A stretch of DNA of 64,000 nucleotides from Sphingobacteriales bacterium (GTDB lineage Bacteria > Bacteroidota > Bacteroidia > Chitinophagales > Chitinophagaceae), in assembly GCA_016708305.1 (NCBI GenBank), contig JADJGB010000008.1:248001-312000 (forward strand), written 5' to 3'. The notes below the pieces were generated by a model, which was not told where the DNA came from, searched no databases, and worked only from the letters and a program-made list of their open reading frames with translations. Positions 59,554 to 64,000 of the stretch are shown here, one piece after another (within the stretch, counting starts at the first letter, position 1; every line of letters begins with the position of its first letter). The position numbers and the translations under genes are program-made.

Positions 59554-60251
59554 TTATTTCAATCGTTCGATTTCGGTTCGAATTTGTTCTATTATTTGTT
59601 TGTTCGCTATTTCTCCATCTAAACTAAAAATGATAAAAACATTTCCGTCAAAATCATTTTTAAAACTTTCAAAACTTGCTTTCATTCTTTCGGAAATGGA
59701 ATAGTTGCCAAAATTTGATTGTGCCGTTACAGGTTTAATTTGTATTCCAAATGCTTTTTTGTCAGTTACATATCCAAGATAGTCAATGTCTCCTGCGTGA
59801 TTTAACTCGGGTGTGCTTTCTTCAAATCTTACCTCGGGAAATACTTTTGCTAAACCGTTATTTACAACTGACTTTTCTCTCAGATAACCATCATAAGTTC
59901 GGTTGATCGTCAGATTATACATGTAGTTGTAACAATCCTCTTTGGTCAAAGCATTAAAAGCCTCTTGCCATTCAGGGATAACAACTTCTGTAATTTTTTC
60001 GTAAAGTCGCTCACCAAGCTCTTGAAGGCTTTCTTGTGTTATTTTGAACGTGTTTTTTCCAGTTGTCGTTGCATTTTCAAAATACCATTGTTCCCATTCT
60101 TCAATCGTATTTGGTTGACATTCTCTGATTAAAGCCATAACAGCGCCAACTTTATTGGGTCTTGAAAGTTGGTATGTTGTGTGGCATAATTTAGCACTTT
60201 TTCTTTCTTGCTAAACTCTAACGAGTATTTTTTGATTTCTATTTTAGCCAT
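59554..60251 (-). CDS. MjaI-family type II restriction endonuclease (frameshifted)
   Basis: The readable part (59554-60138) includes MALIRECQPNTIEEWEQWYFENA, NHAGDIDYLGYV and FGIQIKPVTAQSNFGNYS, typical of the MjaI family (acidic catalytic residues in GDIDY, and IQIKP as the E/Q-x-K part). Upstream, ATG 60251 starts MAKIEIKKYSLEFSKKEKVLNYAT. One base added near 60176-60185 joins them through TTYQLSRPNKVGAV. About 232 aa. MjaI cuts CTAG, so that target is predicted here. It overlaps the methyltransferase stop by 8 bp. Confidence 0.82.
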
Positions 60252-61536
60252 TGGTTACTATTGAATTGAATTTTGATTTGTACTTAAAATCTATGGAATT
60301 ATCTACTAAAACTAAATTTTCTTTCAATAAATGAGCGTTGATAAAAGTTTTATTTTCAAGATAGAGGTAAACCATTAAATTATTTTCGTTGTCGTGTTTC
60401 ACTTCATCGTATTTCAGAAATACTTTTTTTCCACGAACTTTATTTATTAAATATTCGGTTGCCCTCCCGTTTATTACGGGATTTTGCTTAATCCCAATCA
60501 AACGAATAGTTAAATCATTGTTTAGACGAACAAGTTCTGGACTAATTATTTCCTTTACAGAGAAAAATTCTTCACGCTTTCCTGTACTCCTAGCGTCAAT
60601 TTTAGAACCGTATTGAATTTTCTTAACGTCAATTTTTTTATCTAATTTGTGAGTGTCAACAAATTGATATGGCAATCCTTTTATTCGGGTTTCAAAATCG
60701 GTTTTAAGCTCGGGTTGTTTGATGATTTCGGTTTCTACTTTTGTAAAAGCGTCATCTGATCCGATTTTTTCTTTTATAATCGGAATAAAATCAGGATTGA
60801 TTTCATAACCAACAGAATTTCTATTTAGATTTTTTGCAGCCAACGCCGTTGTTCCGCTTCCCATAAATGGGTCTAAAACCGTTTCGCCTGGAAATGAAAA
60901 CATCTTAATCAAACGATGGGGTAATTCTTCGGGAAACATTGCTAAATGTTTGTCTTGTTTTGCTCCCGAAAAATACCAATGTCCGTTGAAATAGGTGTTC
61001 CATTCTTCATTGGTCATTGCCGAATTCTGCTTTTGTTCTTTTGTCGGATTAGGCGCATGACCTTGTTTTTTGAATAGCAAAATATATTCAAAATCCAATT
61101 TTACAATTCCATTTCTCGGGTTTGGATAGCTTCCCATAATGCTTGCACCTCCCGAAGTGTTCATCGTAGTTGCTTTTTGCCAAATAATTTGACCCATAAA
61201 ATCAAAACCTATCATTTCGCAAAACTTAATAATTTCTGTATGGATGGGAATGATTTTGTACCTACCATAATAAGTTGAGCGTGCAAATTGATCTCCGATG
61301 TTAATACAAAGACGACAGCCTTTGTGTAAAACTCGAAAACATTCCTGCCAGGTCAGGTTTAAATGATTAATATAGGTTTCGTAATCATCGTGAAAACCAA
61401 TTTGATTTTCGGTTCCGTAATCTTTTAATTGCCAATAAGGTGGAGAAGTTACAATCAAATGAACACTTTCTTCTTTAAGTTCGCTCATTTGTCGGCTGTC
61501 GCCATTTATGATTGTATGGTTTGTTATATTAAACAT
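60244..61536 (-). CDS. Type II DNA methyltransferase (beta class, SPPY) with C-terminal nuclease-like domain
   Basis: 430 residues. Motif IV TSPPYW (~31), the form usual for N4-cytosine enzymes, comes first and motif I DPFMGSGTT (~222) later, giving the beta order. VLHKGCRLCINIGDQF is motif V-like. The last ~110 residues (IRLIGIKQNPVINGRATEYLINKVRGKKVFLKYD...LYLENKTFINAHLLKENL) resemble a staphylococcal nuclease/OB fold. Cognate to the MjaI-type nuclease just downstream; predicted to modify CTAG. Methylase-first order with overlap suits protection before cutting. Confidence 0.9.
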   Translation of the reverse strand: MFNITNHTIINGDSRQMSELKEESVHLIVTSPPYWQLKDYGTENQIGFHDDYETYINHLNLTWQECFRVLHKGCRLCINIGDQFARSTYYGRYKIIPIHTEIIKFCEMIGFDFMGQIIWQKATTMNTSGGASIMGSYPNPRNGIVKLDFEYILLFKKQGHAPNPTKEQKQNSAMTNEEWNTYFNGHWYFSGAKQDKHLAMFPEELPHRLIKMFSFPGETVLDPFMGSGTTALAAKNLNRNSVGYEINPDFIPIIKEKIGSDDAFTKVETEIIKQPELKTDFETRIKGLPYQFVDTHKLDKKIDVKKIQYGSKIDARSTGKREEFFSVKEIISPELVRLNNDLTIRLIGIKQNPVINGRATEYLINKVRGKKVFLKYDEVKHDNENNLMVYLYLENKTFINAHLLKENLVLVDNSIDFKYKSKFNSIVTNG

Positions 61537-61632
61537 TCTATCTTTTTATTTATTACATTTAATACAACAAAATTACATAATTCTTTCGGGGTATTTTTGA
61601 ATGGAGTACCTTATTCACATTGTACCCAATAC

Positions 61633-62335
61633 TCAAACATACGAGGCCATACACAAAGTAGCAACACACACTTTCACATTTTCTCCTTCCAGCAAAGTAC
61701 TTGCACAAGCCTCCATTGTGGCTCCTGTGGTAATCACATCATCCACTAATAAAATATGCCTGCCCGAAATTTTTGAGTCGTCAATAAGCTGAAATTTTCC
61801 TTCCATATTTTCCATCGCTCTACCCGGCCTTTTTGGTTTGGGTATCTGTATGAACAGGCCTGATCACTGCATCCTCAATGATGGGCAAATTCAATACTTC
61901 TGCAATTCCCATGCATAAAACATTTGACTGATTAAAACCACGTTGTCTTTCCTTATTTTCAAACAGCGGTAATGGTATCAATGCCTCAATATCATCAAAA
62001 CGATTACTCCTGCTTAACTGAATACCCATAAGAACGCCCAATTGCTTTCCCAAAGTTGAATTTCCGCGATATTTGAAACGGTGCATCAGATTTTGCATCA
62101 ATCCTTCTTTGGTAAAATAAAACTGGGCAGTCGCTTTCTCAAAAGGAATTCTTCCGGCTAACATTTTTTCAATTGGGTTGAAAGCATGTTTTTCAAAACC
62201 TGTTGCTGGTAAATCATGAATACACCTTACACAAAGACAACTTTCGGAGGACAATGCATCACTACCACATCCTTCACACACATGCGGGAAAAGCAAATGA
62301 AGCAAGGATTTTTTTATTCCTGTAATGTATTTCAT
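61633..62335 (-). CDS. comF: ComF family phosphoribosyltransferase-like protein (frameshifted)
   Basis: Pieces 61820-62335 and 61633-61815 join at the T5 run at 61830-61834 if one base is removed, giving TQTKRPGRAMENMEGKFQL. The rebuilt ~234 residues have an N-terminal zinc finger (CEGCGSD...CLCVRC), the ComF central region (HRFKYRGNSTLGKQLG, LIPLPLFENKERQRGFNQS), and the PRPP-binding loop ILLVDDVITTGATM. ComF acts in DNA uptake; many Bacteroidota carry only this gene. It follows nadA by 20 bp. Confidence 0.9.
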
Positions 62336-62355
62336 TGACTGTATAAGAATTTTTT

Positions 62356-63365
62356 CTACAGCCCTGCTGCTGCACTCTGTTGCAGCATTTTATCAATCGC
62401 CTTTTTAGCTGCCAACCTAAGTTCTTCATCCATCAGAATTTCGGGTTGTTCATACTTCAATGCCAGATAGATTTTTTCCAAAGTATTGCGCTTCATAAAA
62501 GGACAATCATTGCAGGCACAGGCATTATCAGGCGGAGCCGGAATAAATGTCTTTTCGGGGCTTGCCTTTATCATCTGGTGCAAAATACCTGCTTCGGTGG
62601 CAACAATAAATTTAGTTGCTTCATTATTGATGGTATATTTGAGCAAACCGGTTGTAGAAGCCACATAATCAGCCAGACGCAAAATCGGTTCTTCACACTC
62701 AGGGTGTGCTATAAATTTGGCATCAGGATTTTCCTGAATGAGTTTTGTAATTTTCTCAAGACTGAAAATTTCATGCACCTGGCAAGAGCCGTTCCACAAT
62801 ACCATATTGCGGCCAAGCGTTTTATTGAGGTAAGCGCCTAAGTTTCTATCAGGCGCAAAAATAATTTTTTGATCTTCAGGATAATTTTCTACCAGAATCC
62901 TCGCATTGCTGCTAGTACAAATCACATCGCTCAGCGCTTTCATACCGGCGCTGCAGTTGATGTAGGTAATCACCAGATGATCGGGATGTTCATCCTTAAA
63001 TTTTTTAAACAATTCTGGCGGGCAACTGTCGCTCAAGGAACAACCTGCTTTTAAATCCGGAATCAATACTTTTTTGGTTGGATTCAATATTTTGGCTGTC
63101 TCCGCCATGAAATGTACACCGGCAAAAAGAATCATGTCGGCATCTGTTTTTTCAGCCTGCTGCGCCAGACCCAAACTGTCTCCAATAAAATCTGCAATAT
63201 CCTGAATATCAGCCTCTTGATAGTAGTGCGCCAGAATAACCACATTCTTTTCTTTTTCAGTTTTTCAATCTCTTCAAACAAATCGAGGGTAGGATCGATT
63301 TGAATATCCAGAAAACCATTTTCTTCAAGGTTACTCATGGCGGTTTGTAAAACTTCAGTTGTCAT
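62356..63365 (-). CDS. nadA: Quinolinate synthase NadA (frameshifted near N-terminus)
   Basis: Pieces 63132-63365 and 62356-63243 join when one base is added in the A-rich run at ~63247-63251, giving LKKEKNVVILAHYYQ, the conserved NadA start. The rebuilt ~336 residues include the [4Fe-4S] cysteines (GCSLSDSCP ~107, CACNDCPFM ~290, with CTSSNA between) and HPECEEPILRLADYVAST. It condenses iminoaspartate with DHAP to quinolinate for NAD synthesis. comF follows on the same strand. Confidence 0.96.
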
Positions 63366-63489
63366 AGCTTTTTTGATTTACGACTGCAATGTTACAAACT
63401 GATTTCAGTTTTTGCAATCAAAATTTTTTTTAATCATTTTTAATACTAATAATAATAACTATTATATATTTTTATAAAACACCTATTAT

Positions 63490-63840
63490 TATTAGGGTTG
63501 TGGATTTGTGGATAAATCTTCATTCTTTCGAGTTGCAAAATTATAACTTTTAAGTTATTAACATAATTGACGTAGAAATCCCCAATTTGGTTGGTTAATT
63601 ATAAAGGGCAATAGGCTGTTTTCCACCTTATTCCAAAAATTGTGAATTGAATAAGTTTTGAAAGTTTTGAGAAACATTTTTTGTTGATAGCTGCGGCATA
63701 AGATCAGGGTTATGAGCAAGGGTGAGGTTATTGTTGTATTGAATTTTAGTTTTGGGCTTTCTATCCTGTTTCATACTCACGTTTCACAGTCATTTATACA
63801 CAATTATGCGGGCTTATTCACATATATTTGTGGAGAAATA
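63490..63840. promoter_or_regulatory. AT-rich region with DnaA-box-like cluster (possible origin or regulatory region)
   Basis: Five 9-mers related to TTWTNCACA: TGTGGATTT (63499-63507), TGTGGATAA (63507-63515, perfect), TTATACACA (63794-63802), TTATTCACA (63814-63822) and TGTGGAGAA (63829-63837), in a ~550-bp AT-rich gap between nadA and an S46 gene. There is no dnaA nearby. The evidence is motif-level only. Confidence 0.35.
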
Positions 63841-63915
63841 ATTAGAAATTTCAACTTTTTGATTGCCGTAAATTCAAATTAAATATCATTTGTGCATCAT
63901 TTTAAATTAAAGTTT

Positions 63916-64000
63916 ATGAAGAAGTGTTTGTTTTTCTTTTTACTGCTTGTTTGTTTCAGGTTTGTTTCATTTGCTGATGAGGGTATGTGGCTGCCACAGT
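63916..64000 (+). CDS. S46 family peptidase, N-terminal fragment (3' cut by window end)
   Basis: 28 residues are visible: a signal peptide (FFFLLLVCFRFVSFA) followed by DEGMWLPQ, the invariant mature N-terminus of DPP7/DPP11-type S46 peptidases. It is a second copy besides the gene at 19970-22135. Specificity cannot be read because the C-terminal half lies outside the window. Confidence 0.85.
   Translation, partial: MKKCLFFFLLLVCFRFVSFADEGMWLPQ

Overview
The window is Bacteroidota chromosomal DNA, most likely from a Chitinophagales/Chitinophagaceae-like organism. The evidence is a SusC/SusD operon with SusE/F-like lipoproteins, an LpxC-FabZ fusion next to LpxD, the rsfS-ftsH-LUD gene order, two S46 dipeptidyl-peptidases, a DUF5606 protein, ComB, and TAnnTTTG promoter motifs (the Bacteroidota -7 box) upstream of several genes. 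No rRNA, tRNA or CRISPR array was recognised.

Layout. 0-2.6 kb: tail of an M14 carboxypeptidase, a YtxH protein and two Spy/CpxP-like secreted proteins. 2.6-10.8 kb: a SusC-SusD-SusE-SusF-like uptake operon, read leftward, with a NUDIX-type regulator upstream and two near-identical palindromic operators bracketing the promoter. 11-16.9 kb: a SWIM-SNF2 helicase, a SEC-C protein and a TlpA-like lipoprotein. 16.9-18.1 kb: a Zn-ribbon IS256-like element. 18-26.7 kb: a retropepsin-PDZ protein, an S46 peptidase, gyrB and an IS4-like element with a 5-bp target duplication. 26.8-36.7 kb: lpxC-fabZ, lpxD, an AbiEii pseudogene, a patatin, gcvT, comB, a LUD protein, ftsH and rsfS. 36.8-45.8 kb: birA, a HAD phosphatase, an ECF sigma operon with an outer-membrane beta-barrel and Spy-like proteins, DUF5606 and an M3 peptidase.

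46-55 kb is accessory DNA. A 248-bp tandem repeat is followed by AT-rich genes of unknown function preceded by sigma70-like TATAAT promoters, which are foreign to Bacteroidota. These include a large Cys-rich/Ig-like surface protein gene cut in two by an IS66 element with a clean 8-bp target duplication. A GIY-YIG nuclease gene then sits between two clusters of palindromic repeats. 55-64 kb: a truncated KilA-N protein, a 2H phosphoesterase, a YtcJ-like amidohydrolase, a gutted group II intron placed just after a terminator, a glutathione peroxidase, an MjaI-type restriction-modification pair, comF, nadA, a possible DnaA-box cluster and the start of a second S46 gene.

About two dozen genes, including ftsH, nadA, lpxC-fabZ and lpxD, are broken by single-base indels, mostly losses in homopolymer runs. 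This pattern points to uncorrected sequencing or assembly error rather than mass gene death. Where the correct reading is clear I give the whole gene span and the site of the shift.
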